The notes beneath the pieces were generated by a model. It was not told where the DNA came from, ran no database searches, and saw only the letters and a program-made list of their open reading frames with translations. Source: Yinghuangia soli (lineage in GTDB: Bacteria > Actinomycetota > Actinomycetes > Streptomycetales > Streptomycetaceae). Taken from it: DNA of 64,000 bases. How positions within the stretch are numbered: the stretch's first letter is position 1; every line of letters starts with the position of its first letter. Of this stretch, positions 1-11,133 are shown piece by piece. A program made the translations under genes and the position numbers. The stretch lies in assembly GCF_021502675.1 (NCBI RefSeq), contig NZ_JAKFHA010000012.1, forward strand, positions 62,001 through 126,000, read 5' to 3'.

Positions 1-2320
<2,320 letters not shown>

Positions 2321-2372
2321 TCATACAAACGCCAGGGTGCGGGGTGGCGGCCCGCGGAACTCCGGTCAGGCA

Positions 2373-2442
2373 GCGCTGCTCCGGGAGTGCTGCTCAGGCC
2401 GTGCTGCTCGGACAGTGCTGCTCAGGCCGTGCTGCGTACCCG
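2373..2442. repeat. 14-bp tandem repeat, five units, over the matB stop codon
   Basis: Five head-to-tail 14-bp units start at 2373, 2387, 2401, 2415 and 2429. The consensus is GTGCTGCTCAGGCC, and units 2 and 4 are identical. The matB stop codon (complement of 2422-2424) lies inside unit 4, so the last matB codons are written by the repeat. The array may have arisen by slippage; no hairpin with a T-tract is seen here. Confidence 0.8.
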
Positions 2443-4818
2443 CCCGAGTTCCTCGGCTGCCGAACCGGTCCGCTGCATGCGGTGCCAGCGCAGCCGGTTG
2501 CCCAGCACCGCGGTCACCACGGACTGGATCACCACCAGGTACATCAGCTGCCGGTACACGAACTGCTGCAGCGGCAGCGTCCAGATCGGCCCGAACTTCT
2601 CCCGGTCCAGGCGCAGCGCGTACATCGCGGTCAGCAACTGCGCGACCAGGAAGGCCGACCAGATCCCGACGGTCTGCCACGGGTCCAGGAAGACCACGCC
2701 GTACAGCGCGAACACGTCGACCACCGGCGCGAGCAGCGGCATCAGCACCTGGAACAGGAACAGGTACGGCAGCCCGCGGCGCCCCAAGTGCCCGGCCGGG
2801 CCGCGCTCGACGAGCGCCTTGCGGTGCTTCCACATCGCCTGCAGCGTGCCGTAGCACCACCGGTAGCGCTGCCGCCACAACTGCCGCAGCGACTCAGGCG
2901 CCTCCGTCCAGGCCAGCGCCCGCTCCTCGTAGACCACGCGCCAACCGGAGCGGCAGAACGCCATCGTCAGGTCGGTGTCCTCGGCCAGCGTGTCCTCGCT
3001 GACGCCGCCGACACCGGCCAGCGCGGTGCGCCGGAAGCCGCCGATCGCGCCCGGAACCGTCGGCATGCACTCCAGCACGTCGAACATCCGGCGGTCGAGG
3101 TTGAACCCGATCACGTACTCCAGATGCTGCCAACGGCCCAGGATGCCGCGCCTGTTGCCCACCTTGGTGTTGCCGCTCACGGCACCGACCGCCGGGTCCG
3201 CGAACGGCTGCACCAGGTGGTGCACGGCATCCGGTTCGAAGACGGTGTCGCCGTCGATCATGACCACGAGCTCATGGCTCGACCACGCGATCCCGGTGTT
3301 CAACGCGGCCGCCTTGCCCGCGTTGCGCTGCCGGATCACCGAGACCCCGGGCAGCTTCAGCGACTCGGCGATGTCCGCGGTGCCGTCCGTCGAACCGTCG
3401 TCCACGACCACGATCTCGACATTCGGGTGCGTGGAGGCCGCCAGCGAGCGCAAAGTCGCCTCGATGCCCGCCGCTTCGTTGTACGCCGGCACGATCACCG
3501 ACACCGGGTCCCACACCTCGGGCAGCCGGAAGCGCCGCTTCTGGGACCGCCGCGTCCGGCGTACGTGGATGCGCGCCACGACGAGCAGCACCACGAGCCG
3601 CAGCACGGTCAGCACGCCCGCGATGGCCAGCGTCCAGGTCATGCCGACGGTGAACCAGTGCGCGCCGCGCTGCGCCCAGATGAGCGCACCGCCGCGCAGT
3701 TCGGCCGTCGAGTCGGCCCGCGCGGTGGGCGGCAGCCCGACACCATCCGACACCGTGGTGAACCGGTAGCCCTGCTTGCCGAGTTCGGTGAGCAGCATGT
3801 CGAGGCCCTCGACGGTCTGCGTGCGGTCGCCGCCGCCGTCGTGGAACATCACCACCGCGCCCGCCCCGCCCTTCGGCATGGCGGCGGCCGCGATCGCCGC
3901 GGCGCCCGGCTTGGCCCAGTCCTTCGAGTCCAGGTCGGTGGTGACGGTCAGATAGCCGTCCTGACCGGCCCTGCGGACCGCCTCCCAGGTCTCCCCGCAC
4001 AAGGCGGAGGGGACCGACGAGTACGGCGGACGCATCAACCGCGGCCGCAGGCCCGCGGCACCGGCGATGGCGTTGTCGGTCAGCGTGAGTTCGAGATTGG
4101 TCCGCCACGCGGGCTGGGCGCCGATGTCGGTGTGCGTATACGTGTGCGAACCGATCTCGTGGCCGGCGTCGCGTACTTTGCGTACCAGACCGGGATGCGT
4201 CGCGGCCTCGGCGCCCACCATGAAGAAGGTGCCCTTGGCGTTGTGCCGTTCGAGTACTTCGAGGACCCGCGGCGTCCACGTCGGGTCGGGGCCGTCGTCG
4301 AACGTCAGTGCCACCGTCTTCGGCGGCATCGACGCCGACTCCGTACCGCCCTCGGTGGCCCGGATGACCGGGCCGCCCTCACGTACCGCGGTCGGCGCCG
4401 GGGCGCAGGAAGCCTCGTCGGCCGACGCGGTGCCGGAACGGCCTACGGTGTGCCGGGCGTACCCGTCGAGCAGCAGCGCCGACGCGACGACCACGAGGAC
4501 GAAGGCCAGCATGAGCCAGTGCGCCTTGGGCTCGCGCGGCGGCCGCGGCGCGGGGGCACCGGCCGCCGGGCGGGCCGGGGGACCGGCTGCAGGGGTCCTC
4601 GGTGCCGGGACGGAGTCGTCCCGGAAGGTGTCATCCGGTGCGGGGCCGCCCCGGAAAGAGTCGTCCGGTGCGGAGCCGGCCCGGAAGGTGTCATCCGGGA
4701 AGGATTCATCCGGAAACGGGACATGTGAAAACGTGCCGTCCGGACCCGGGCCGGCCGCAGGCGATGCGACCGGCGCGGCACCCGGCAGGGCCTGCCCTTT
4801 ACGACGCCGACCGGCCAC
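2422..4818 (-). CDS. matB: MatB-type bifunctional polysaccharide deacetylase / family 2 glycosyltransferase
   Basis: 798 aa membrane enzyme that fuses the functions of PgaB (deacetylase) and PgaC (synthase). In Streptomyces the matAB pair makes an extracellular poly-N-acetylglucosamine that glues pellets together. Order: cytoplasmic Pro-rich tail with PDDSF-like repeats (36-65), TM about 100-118, NodB domain with TFDDGPD (172-178) and HTYTH (225-229), a second TM segment, GT2 domain with VIVPAYNE, DGDTVF, EDTDL and QRYRW (650-654), then three C-terminal TM segments. GTG start directly abuts the matA stop (TGAGTG), so translation is probably coupled. MatB assignment rests on domain order plus the small partner gene. 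Confidence 0.85.
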   Translation of the reverse strand: MAGRRRKGQALPGAAPVASPAAGPGPDGTFSHVPFPDESFPDDTFRAGSAPDDSFRGGPAPDDTFRDDSVPAPRTPAAGPPARPAAGAPAPRPPREPKAHWLMLAFVLVVVASALLLDGYARHTVGRSGTASADEASCAPAPTAVREGGPVIRATEGGTESASMPPKTVALTFDDGPDPTWTPRVLEVLERHNAKGTFFMVGAEAATHPGLVRKVRDAGHEIGSHTYTHTDIGAQPAWRTNLELTLTDNAIAGAAGLRPRLMRPPYSSVPSALCGETWEAVRRAGQDGYLTVTTDLDSKDWAKPGAAAIAAAAMPKGGAGAVVMFHDGGGDRTQTVEGLDMLLTELGKQGYRFTTVSDGVGLPPTARADSTAELRGGALIWAQRGAHWFTVGMTWTLAIAGVLTVLRLVVLLVVARIHVRRTRRSQKRRFRLPEVWDPVSVIVPAYNEAAGIEATLRSLAASTHPNVEIVVVDDGSTDGTADIAESLKLPGVSVIRQRNAGKAAALNTGIAWSSHELVVMIDGDTVFEPDAVHHLVQPFADPAVGAVSGNTKVGNRRGILGRWQHLEYVIGFNLDRRMFDVLECMPTVPGAIGGFRRTALAGVGGVSEDTLAEDTDLTMAFCRSGWRVVYEERALAWTEAPESLRQLWRQRYRWCYGTLQAMWKHRKALVERGPAGHLGRRGLPYLFLFQVLMPLLAPVVDVFALYGVVFLDPWQTVGIWSAFLVAQLLTAMYALRLDREKFGPIWTLPLQQFVYRQLMYLVVIQSVVTAVLGNRLRWHRMQRTGSAAEELGRVRSTA

Positions 4819-5355
4819 TCAGTGCCCGCCCTTGTTGGTGTTCTCGGCGGTCGGGCGGCGCGTCTGGCCGGGAGGCTCGGTAGGCGCATTGCCGGGCTTG
4901 TCGGTGCTCTGGCCGGGCGCGGAGGCCGCGTTGCCCGGCAAGCTCGAGGCCGGAGCCGGCACCGCGGTCGGGCCGGCAGTAGCAGCGGGAGCCGTGCTGC
5001 GCGCTCCCGAGGGCCGGGCAGTGGCCGGCGGCCGGCTCGGCGCCTTGCTGGCCTCCGCACTGCCGGTCGGCCCCTCCGAAGCATCCGGTTTCGCCCCCTC
5101 GCCGGGACGCTTCCCATCAGCGTCGCCCGGCTTTTCGGCCACCCACGGGGGCGTGCCGAGCGGCGATGACGCGACGATGCCGGTGGCGAGCAGACCGAGA
5201 TATCCGGCCGCCGCGACGCACACGGCAATCGCGCCGCGCCGCAGCCACCGCTTCCGGCGGCCCCCCGCGTCGACGAATATCTGCGTCGGGGCGTCGTCTT
5301 CGACGGCCCCGCGGCCGAGGCTGTGCCGCCCGCGAGACTGATCCGGCAGTGTCAT
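4819..5355 (-). CDS. matA: MatA-like single-pass membrane protein
   Basis: 178 aa. A charged cytoplasmic N-terminus (about 1-37) is followed by one TM helix (about 41-62, AIAVCVAAAGYLGLLATGIV). The rest is a long extracytoplasmic tail rich in Pro, Ala, Gly and Ser with no recognisable fold. Size, topology and position immediately before a NodB-GT2 fusion fit MatA, the accessory protein of the matAB locus; the sequence alone would not identify it. ATG start; no Shine-Dalgarno, but a TAAACT hexamer lies 8 nt upstream, so the mRNA may be nearly leaderless. Confidence 0.65.
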   Translation of the reverse strand: MTLPDQSRGRHSLGRGAVEDDAPTQIFVDAGGRRKRWLRRGAIAVCVAAAGYLGLLATGIVASSPLGTPPWVAEKPGDADGKRPGEGAKPDASEGPTGSAEASKAPSRPPATARPSGARSTAPAATAGPTAVPAPASSLPGNAASAPGQSTDKPGNAPTEPPGQTRRPTAENTNKGGH

Positions 5356-5387
5356 GGCGCCGGAGTTTAGCCACGCTCCCCGGCGCC
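5356..5387. promoter_or_regulatory. inverted repeat and -10-like element before matA
   Basis: Perfect 8-bp arms GGCGCCGG (5356-5363) and CCGGCGCC (5380-5387) abut the matA start codon. Between them, on the minus strand, lies TAAACT, 8 nt before the ATG. A repressor bound here would cover the transcription start. No convincing -35 is seen. Confidence 0.4.
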
Positions 5388-5504
5388 GTGAGACACCCTC
5401 CGCTCCATCGTCACAGTTGGCCGGTTCGTCCCCCCTGCCCGGCCGCGTTCCGGAACCCGCCGCACCGGCCGCGATACGGTCGGGCCATCCGACGGGGAGT
5501 GGCC

Positions 5505-6281
5505 ATGACGTCCGTTTTGCTCGACGACCTCGGGTACGAGGTGACCGTGCCGCGCGAGGTCCGCCGCGTGGTCTCCCTCGTGCCGTCCCTCACCGAGGCG
5601 GTCGCGGAGACCGCCCCCGGCCTGCTCGTCGGCGCGACCGACTGGTGCAGCCATCCCGCCGATCTCGACGTGACCCGGGTGCGCGGCACCAAGAACCCGG
5701 ACCTCCAGGCCGTCACCGCCCTCGCCCCGGACCTCGTGATCGCCAACGAGGAGGAGAACCGCGTCGCCGACCTCGACGCCCTACGGGCCGCAGGCCTCGC
5801 CGTGTGGGTCACCCAGGTCCGCACCCTGGACGAGGCCTTCTCCTCCCTCGACCGCCTCCTCGGCGACGCCCTCGGGCGCGACGCCCCGCCCTGGCTCGCC
5901 GCCGCCCGGCACGCCTGGGCCGCGATCGACCCCGCCGCCTTCCCGCGGCGCATCGCCATCGTCCCCATTTGGCGCCGCCCCTGGATGGTCCTCGGCCGCG
6001 ACACCTTCGCCGGCGACCTCCTGACCCGCTTCAACATCGCCAACGTGTACGCCCACCACGCCGACCGCTACCCCCGCATCCCGCTCCCCGACCTCGTCGC
6101 CACCCGCCCCGACCTGGTCGTCCTCCCCGACGAGCCCTACCGCTTCACCCCCGAAGACGGCCCGGAGGCGTTCCCGGAAACCCCCGCCGTCCTCCTGAGC
6201 GGCCGCCACCTCACCTGGTACGGCCCCTCCCTGACCGAAGCCGCCCAGGCCCTCACAGCGGCCCTGACGTCATCCGACTGA
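5505..6281 (+). CDS. helical-backbone metal receptor (BtuF/FecB-like), apparently cytoplasmic
   Basis: 258 aa protein of the periplasmic-binding-protein class III fold that carries cobalamin or siderophore ligands in ABC uptake. Seen: the family pattern VVSLVPSLTEAV near residue 22, GATDWCSHP, a GTKNPD turn, and DLVIANEEENR. There is no signal peptide or lipobox, unlike transport receptors, so a sensing or salvage role is as likely as transport. No permease or ATPase adjoins it. ATG 5505 was chosen for the GGGGAG ribosome site 7 nt upstream and because the fold begins there. It is divergent from matAB. Confidence 0.75.
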   Translation: MTSVLLDDLGYEVTVPREVRRVVSLVPSLTEAVAETAPGLLVGATDWCSHPADLDVTRVRGTKNPDLQAVTALAPDLVIANEEENRVADLDALRAAGLAVWVTQVRTLDEAFSSLDRLLGDALGRDAPPWLAAARHAWAAIDPAAFPRRIAIVPIWRRPWMVLGRDTFAGDLLTRFNIANVYAHHADRYPRIPLPDLVATRPDLVVLPDEPYRFTPEDGPEAFPETPAVLLSGRHLTWYGPSLTEAAQALTAALTSSD

Positions 6282-6305
6282 CGGGGCGACCCGGACCGCC
6301 CGGCG

Positions 6306-7397
6306 TCAGTCGGCCGCCGAGCGCCGCTCCTGAGCGTGCTGGTAGTTCCGCCAGATGCGGTGCCACGGGTACGCGTCCTCCGGAGGTTCTGCGACCGCGG
6401 GCGGGAACGGAGCCGTCTCGATCAGGTGGACGAGGGTGTACCCCAAGCCGTAACAGCCGTCCGGGCCGAAGCAGGTGGCGAGCAGCGCGGCCTCGGCCTC
6501 GCTGACGGGACGGGCAATGGCGAGCAGGGCCCGTTCCTGCTGTTCGAGGAGGACGGTCACGTCGTCGCCGTCGTCCGCCTCGGACACGAGGGGAGCCAGC
6601 CGCGCGAACTCCCGTACCGCAGGCCGGATCTCCAAGGCGGACCGGCAGCGCGTGAGCATTTCGCGCACCGCGGCGTGCGGAAAGCCGTCCCCTTCCTCGC
6701 CCGTGTCCTTCGACTTGCCGTACGACTCCGGGCGGACGCGGAGGCTGTAGAGCTCGGGGCCGTCCAGCGGGGCGGCGGCCTCCTGGGGGAACGCGTCGCC
6801 TGACGGATCCGTCACCCACATGACACCCGCACCGCGCAGGTCGCGGCTTTCCGTCCACTCGGTGGAGTCCGGCCAGTACGGCTCCGGTTCCCCGGCAGCC
6901 GAGCTCTCGCCGGCGGTGCGCGGCCGCAGCGCGGCGAACGACGCATCGAGCCGCCGCGCGAACGCCTCGACGTCGTCGCCATCCACGGCGAACGCGAACC
7001 GGGCGAGCAGCGCGAGCAGCGGTCCGGGATGGGGGAGCCCGGGATCCCGCAGGGCCGCGGCACGGCACACCAGGTCGAGTTCCTCCGGGCGGAACACATG
7101 AGGGTGCCAGTGCGCCTGGTCGTCCCAGCCGAGCGTCCGGTCCTCGGAGGGGTCGCCGGTGCGCACGGCCAGGTCGAAGTACCCGGTGTCGACGTCCAGG
7201 GCCAGGACCAGGGCGTGGTCGTCGGTCACCTCGACGACGACCTCGCAGTCCTCGAGATCCGGGAAGAGCAGGCCGTCATCGTCGAGGACCTCCTGACGGC
7301 CTTCGCAAAGGTCGTCGAGGAGGTCCTCGCGGAAGTGGTACGCGGCCCAAAAGCGCGGATCGGCGAGGCGGGCCGACAGGGGTTCGGGGAGTGGCAT
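6306..7397 (-). CDS. hypothetical acidic protein
   Basis: 363 aa, soluble, rich in Asp/Glu, with no signal peptide or TM helix. It opens MPLPEPLSARLADPRFWAAY and carries a WDDQAHWHPHVFR segment and a Pro/Glu linker near the middle. I do not recognise a family. Codon use is typical for the neighbours, and the ATG at 7397 is the first in frame. It is convergent with the metal-receptor gene, with only 24 bp between stops, and is followed by the ABC operon on the same strand; no shared function is evident. Confidence 0.6.
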   Translation of the reverse strand: MPLPEPLSARLADPRFWAAYHFREDLLDDLCEGRQEVLDDDGLLFPDLEDCEVVVEVTDDHALVLALDVDTGYFDLAVRTGDPSEDRTLGWDDQAHWHPHVFRPEELDLVCRAAALRDPGLPHPGPLLALLARFAFAVDGDDVEAFARRLDASFAALRPRTAGESSAAGEPEPYWPDSTEWTESRDLRGAGVMWVTDPSGDAFPQEAAAPLDGPELYSLRVRPESYGKSKDTGEEGDGFPHAAVREMLTRCRSALEIRPAVREFARLAPLVSEADDGDDVTVLLEQQERALLAIARPVSEAEAALLATCFGPDGCYGLGYTLVHLIETAPFPPAVAEPPEDAYPWHRIWRNYQHAQERRSAAD

Positions 7398-7432
7398 GTG
7401 CCGAACCTAGTCAGGGCTGCCGACAGCGCGGT

Positions 7433-8347
7433 TCAGGCGTCTCGTTTGGTCAGGGTGAGGGTGCCGAGGGCCAGGGAGGTTGCGGACCAGGCGGTCAGGA
7501 TGGCCAGGCCCGGCCAGGGGCCTATGGGCAGTTGGTCGAGGTTGCGGGTGGCCTGGATGGACATGCCGGCCGAGGCCGGGGCGGCCTTGGTGAGGCGGTC
7601 GGCCCACTTCTCGTCGCCGATGGCGGAGACCAGGATCGGGAACGCGTACAGCAGGACCAGGACGATGGTGAGGGCGCTTGCGGTGTCGCGGAAGGCCCAG
7701 GCCAGGCCGAGGGCCAGGAGGGCGATCAGGATGAGGAATATGACGGTGCCGAACGCAGCCCGGGCGGTGGGGCCGTCCAGGAGGGAGATGCGTTCGTAGC
7801 CGTGCGCCGGGGTGAAGCCGCCTGCGGCCACCAGGAAACGGCCTGCGATGAGAGAACCGAGAACGGCGACGGCGCCGGCCGCTGCGGTCAGGGCCGAGAC
7901 GACCAGGGCCTTGGCGGCCAGGACGCGCGTGCGGCTCGGCATTGCGGTGAGGGTGGTCCGGATGGTGCCGGTGCCGTACTCGGACGTCACCGCCAGCACG
8001 GCCAGGACCGCCACCGCGACCTGTCCCGGCCACACGCCGGTCAGGCTGAGCTTGACGACGTCCTCGTTGCAGGACTCCGGCGTGCGGCAGGCGGATGTGT
8101 CCACGGCTCCGGCGGACGCCGCGCCCACGGCGACGGTGAGCACGACCATGGTCGCCAGCAGCCACCAAGTGCTGTGCAGCGTACGGAGCTTCTCCCACTC
8201 GGCACGCAGCTCGCCGAGCAGGCGCGGCGGCATCGAGGTGCCGGGAGCGCGCGGCGCGGGGGAGCGGCGCGGGTGGGGCGTCGTGGTGCCGTCCGGGTCG
8301 CGGCCGGGCGTGCCCGCGACCCGGAACGTACCCGTGTCCGCGCTCAC
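7433..8347 (-). CDS. ABC transporter permease, second subunit
   Basis: 304 aa ABC-2-type permease. A Pro/Arg-rich cytoplasmic N-terminus leads to LRAEWEKLRTLHSTWW, the usual lead-in to TM1, followed by about six TM helices and the internal EYGTGTIRTTL motif typical of Streptomyces exporter permeases. The GTG start at 8347 overlaps the stop of the upstream permease (GTGA), which implies coupling. An ATG at 8233 is a weaker alternative that would remove the Pro-rich tail. It forms the exporter with the next two genes. Confidence 0.85.
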   Translation of the reverse strand: MSADTGTFRVAGTPGRDPDGTTTPHPRRSPAPRAPGTSMPPRLLGELRAEWEKLRTLHSTWWLLATMVVLTVAVGAASAGAVDTSACRTPESCNEDVVKLSLTGVWPGQVAVAVLAVLAVTSEYGTGTIRTTLTAMPSRTRVLAAKALVVSALTAAAGAVAVLGSLIAGRFLVAAGGFTPAHGYERISLLDGPTARAAFGTVIFLILIALLALGLAWAFRDTASALTIVLVLLYAFPILVSAIGDEKWADRLTKAAPASAGMSIQATRNLDQLPIGPWPGLAILTAWSATSLALGTLTLTKRDA

Positions 8348-9912
8348 ACGGGCCGCCGGCGCAGCTTCCACGCGGCCGCGGCGAGCACCACCGCCGTGTA
8401 CGCGGCCAGGACCAGGAGTCCCGACCAGGGGCTCGAACCGGTGCACCCGTTGTCCGGCAGGCACACGTCGTCGACCTGCGGCACGTCGACGCGGGTGTCC
8501 TGGACCCCGAAGCCCGCCACCGGAGTCGCCCGCATGATGAACCGCGAGACCTCCAAAGGCAGTCCGGACACCAGCACCTGCGGCAGCACCATCACCACCA
8601 CGAGCAGCGTGACCGCCGCGGCGGTGTTGCGCAGCAGGGCGCCGAGTCCCAGGGCCAGCAGCGCGACCAGGGCGAGGACCGCGGCCGTGCCGACGATCGC
8701 CCGCAGCGCGGGACCGTCCGTCCAGGCCACGTCCGGGAACATGGGCGGCCGATGCCCGGCATCGCGCAACGCCTTGATCCCCAGCGCCGCCGAGACCGCC
8801 GCCGCGACCACGCCCACCGCGAACACCGTCCCGGACAGCACCACCGACTTCGCGGCCAGCACCCGGCCGCGCCGCGGGCTCACCGTGAAGGTGGTCCGGA
8901 TCATGTCCTTGCGGTACTCGGCGGTGATGAACAGGACTCCCAGGGCCGCGAACGGGATCAGCCCGATCGCCGCCCCCGACAGGGCGGTCTGCACGAGGTC
9001 CATGTCGGTCTCCGTCGGCGCGATGTCGCCCGACGCGGACACCGTGTGGATGCCGTCCCGCTCCTGCGCCTCCCCTTGGTCGCCCGGCGCCTGGCCGACG
9101 AAGTCGTCCCCGAGTTCGCCGCCTGTGCGGCCCTGCACCGAGAACTGCCCGAAGTCGGCCTGCGAGATGGTCGGGAACGAGCTGGCCGACGTGGTCCCGA
9201 ACGCCCGCTCGTACGTGTTCGCGAACGGCGACGCGACGAACATGCCGACCTCGACCGTCCCCGGCAGGCCCTTGAGCCGGGTCGAGCCGACCTTGTCCCA
9301 GGAGACCCCGTCCGCCGACTCGTAGCCGGTCACCAGATCGCCGGCCCGGACCAGCCGCAGCCAGCGCGGCACCTCCGGCTTGGCCGCACTGCCGGCCGTG
9401 TCGTGCACGAAGTCCGATTGGAAGCGCACGCCATGACTGCGGGTCAGCATGACCGCGGCGTACGTCGCCCCCGGCTTCGTCGAGGCCTTGACCAGCAGCC
9501 CGGCCTTCGCCCACGGCGCCGGCGTCAGTTGCTTGTCGCCCGGCTCCGAAGCACCGCCGCCCGGTACCAGGCGGTCCACCCGCACAGTCACCGTGCCGTC
9601 GCCGTCGAGCGGTTGGTGCACGAAGCGGAACGAGTCGCTGACCGTGGTGCCGTCCGGCCCGCGCAGGACGTCGCTCGGCCCGTCGCCGCTGATCTCGCTC
9701 CCGTTGGCCGAGAGCAGCGAGATCAGCACCGTCAGCCCGAGCCCGGTGATCAGCACGACGGTCCAGCGCCGCACACTGTGCAGCTTGGTCCACTCGGCGG
9801 CCAGCAGGCGCCCGAAGCCGTCTTTGCCGGGCCCGAGCCGCGACCGGTACGGGGCCGGCGGAGCCGAAGCCGAATCGGTGGGCGGCGGAGGAGCAGGTGC
9901 GGACGTGCTCAT
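8344..9912 (-). CDS. ABC transporter permease with a large extracytoplasmic domain
   Basis: 522 aa. N-terminal cytoplasmic segment, AAEWTKLHSVRRWT, TM1 (about residues 50-68), then about 220 residues outside the membrane before TM2. That insert is beta-rich and reads like a concanavalin/DUF1349-type fold (HDTAGSAAKPEVPRWLRLVR, GYESADGVSWDKVGSTRLKG). The remaining five or so TM helices include EYRKDMIRTTF. The insert is known in Streptomyces exporters but its ligand is not. Its ATG overlaps the ATPase stop (ATGA) and its stop overlaps the next permease start. Confidence 0.85.
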   Translation of the reverse strand: MSTSAPAPPPPTDSASAPPAPYRSRLGPGKDGFGRLLAAEWTKLHSVRRWTVVLITGLGLTVLISLLSANGSEISGDGPSDVLRGPDGTTVSDSFRFVHQPLDGDGTVTVRVDRLVPGGGASEPGDKQLTPAPWAKAGLLVKASTKPGATYAAVMLTRSHGVRFQSDFVHDTAGSAAKPEVPRWLRLVRAGDLVTGYESADGVSWDKVGSTRLKGLPGTVEVGMFVASPFANTYERAFGTTSASSFPTISQADFGQFSVQGRTGGELGDDFVGQAPGDQGEAQERDGIHTVSASGDIAPTETDMDLVQTALSGAAIGLIPFAALGVLFITAEYRKDMIRTTFTVSPRRGRVLAAKSVVLSGTVFAVGVVAAAVSAALGIKALRDAGHRPPMFPDVAWTDGPALRAIVGTAAVLALVALLALGLGALLRNTAAAVTLLVVVMVLPQVLVSGLPLEVSRFIMRATPVAGFGVQDTRVDVPQVDDVCLPDNGCTGSSPWSGLLVLAAYTAVVLAAAAWKLRRRPV

Positions 9913-10865
9913 CGCGGGTCCCCGTTCTCGTGTCCGGTGCCGTCGGCCGCATGCACGACGGCCTGGAACTCGGCCGCGTCGCGCGTCAGTTCCATGTACG
10001 CCTCCTCCAACGTCGCGCGGTGCGCGGACACCTCGGAGAAGGGCACCGAGTGCTCGGTCAGCAGCGCGATGATCCGCTGGGTGGTCAACCCGGTGACGGT
10101 CAGCGAGTCCGGCCCGTTGGCGGCCACCGTCGCCCCTTCGCGGGCCAGCAGGCCCATCGCCTCGGTACGCGCCGCCGTGCGCAGCGCCACGCGTTCGCCG
10201 GACGCCGCGGCCAGCAGCTCCGCCACGCTCGTCTCGGCGATCAGCCGCCCCCGGCCGATCACGATCAAATGGTCCGCACTGTCCTCGAGTTCGCTCATCA
10301 GGTGACTGGAGATCAGTACCGTCCGGCCCTCGGCGGCCAGCGCCCGCAAGAACCCCCGTATCCAGCGGATGCCCTCCGGGTCGAGGCCGTTGACCGGCTC
10401 GTCCAGCATCAGCACCGGCGGATCGCCGAGCAGCGCCGCGGCGATGCCCAGGCGCTGCCGCATGCCCAGCGAGTAGCCGCCCGCCCGGCGCTTGCCGGCC
10501 GTGCCCAGCCCGACCAGTTCGATCAGCTCGTCCACCCGCTTCCGGGACATCCCGTGCGAACGGGCCATCCAGAGCAGGTGGTCGCGGCCGCTCCGGCTCG
10601 GATGCACGGCACCCGCGTCCAGCAGCGCCCCGACCTCGTGCAGCGGGGCGCGCAGCTCGCGGTACGGGCGGCCGCCGATGGTCGCGCGCCCCTCGTCCGG
10701 TGCGTCCAGGCCCAGCAGCATCCGCATGGTCGTGGACTTGCCCGCCCCGTTGGGCCCGACGAAGCCGGTGACCTGGCCGGGCCGGGCACCGAACGAGAGC
10801 CCGTCCACGGCGACCGCCCGCCCGAACCGCTTCCGCAGGTCGTGCACTTCAATGGTTGCGTCCAT
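9909..10865 (-). CDS. ABC transporter ATP-binding protein
   Basis: 318 aa DrrA/CcmA-like ATPase that powers the two following permeases. Walker A GPNGAGKS at 37-44, signature YSLGMRQR at 131-138, Walker B VLMLDEP at 151-157, and a C-terminal extension of the drug-exporter type. First gene of a three-gene leftward operon linked by 4-nt overlaps. No Shine-Dalgarno is seen; TAGCTT lies 7 nt before the ATG, which predicts a leaderless transcript. Divergence from a two-component system suggests that system controls the exporter. Confidence 0.92.
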   Translation of the reverse strand: MDATIEVHDLRKRFGRAVAVDGLSFGARPGQVTGFVGPNGAGKSTTMRMLLGLDAPDEGRATIGGRPYRELRAPLHEVGALLDAGAVHPSRSGRDHLLWMARSHGMSRKRVDELIELVGLGTAGKRRAGGYSLGMRQRLGIAAALLGDPPVLMLDEPVNGLDPEGIRWIRGFLRALAAEGRTVLISSHLMSELEDSADHLIVIGRGRLIAETSVAELLAAASGERVALRTAARTEAMGLLAREGATVAANGPDSLTVTGLTTQRIIALLTEHSVPFSEVSAHRATLEEAYMELTRDAAEFQAVVHAADGTGHENGDPR

Positions 10866-11133
10866 GGCAGCAAAGCTAGGGATCCGGGCCCGTCCGGGTC
10901 GTCACGCAGGGGAGCCGTCTTCGCGGTCCCGGAACAGGGGGACGGGACGCCCGCGGGCATCCCCCGCGCGGGGGACGGCCGAGCGGCTGCCGGGAGTGAC
11001 GCGGCCGCGCCCGGACCCGGCCACAATGGCATTCGTGCAGTTCAGCGCCGCGGCACCCGGCAGAATCGGGCAGCGCACGCGGGCCGGCCGGCCGGCCGCC
11101 CGGGCCGGCGGAGGGAGGAGGGGGAGCAGCGGC
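10866..11133. other. divergent promoter region, exporter operon / two-component system
   Basis: 268 bp without a gene. At the left edge a minus-strand TAGCTT lies 7 nt before the ATPase ATG. At the right edge GAGGGAGGAGGGGG (11111-11124) is a very strong ribosome site for the kinase. The middle is GC-rich and I see no clear operator. Confidence 0.5.
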
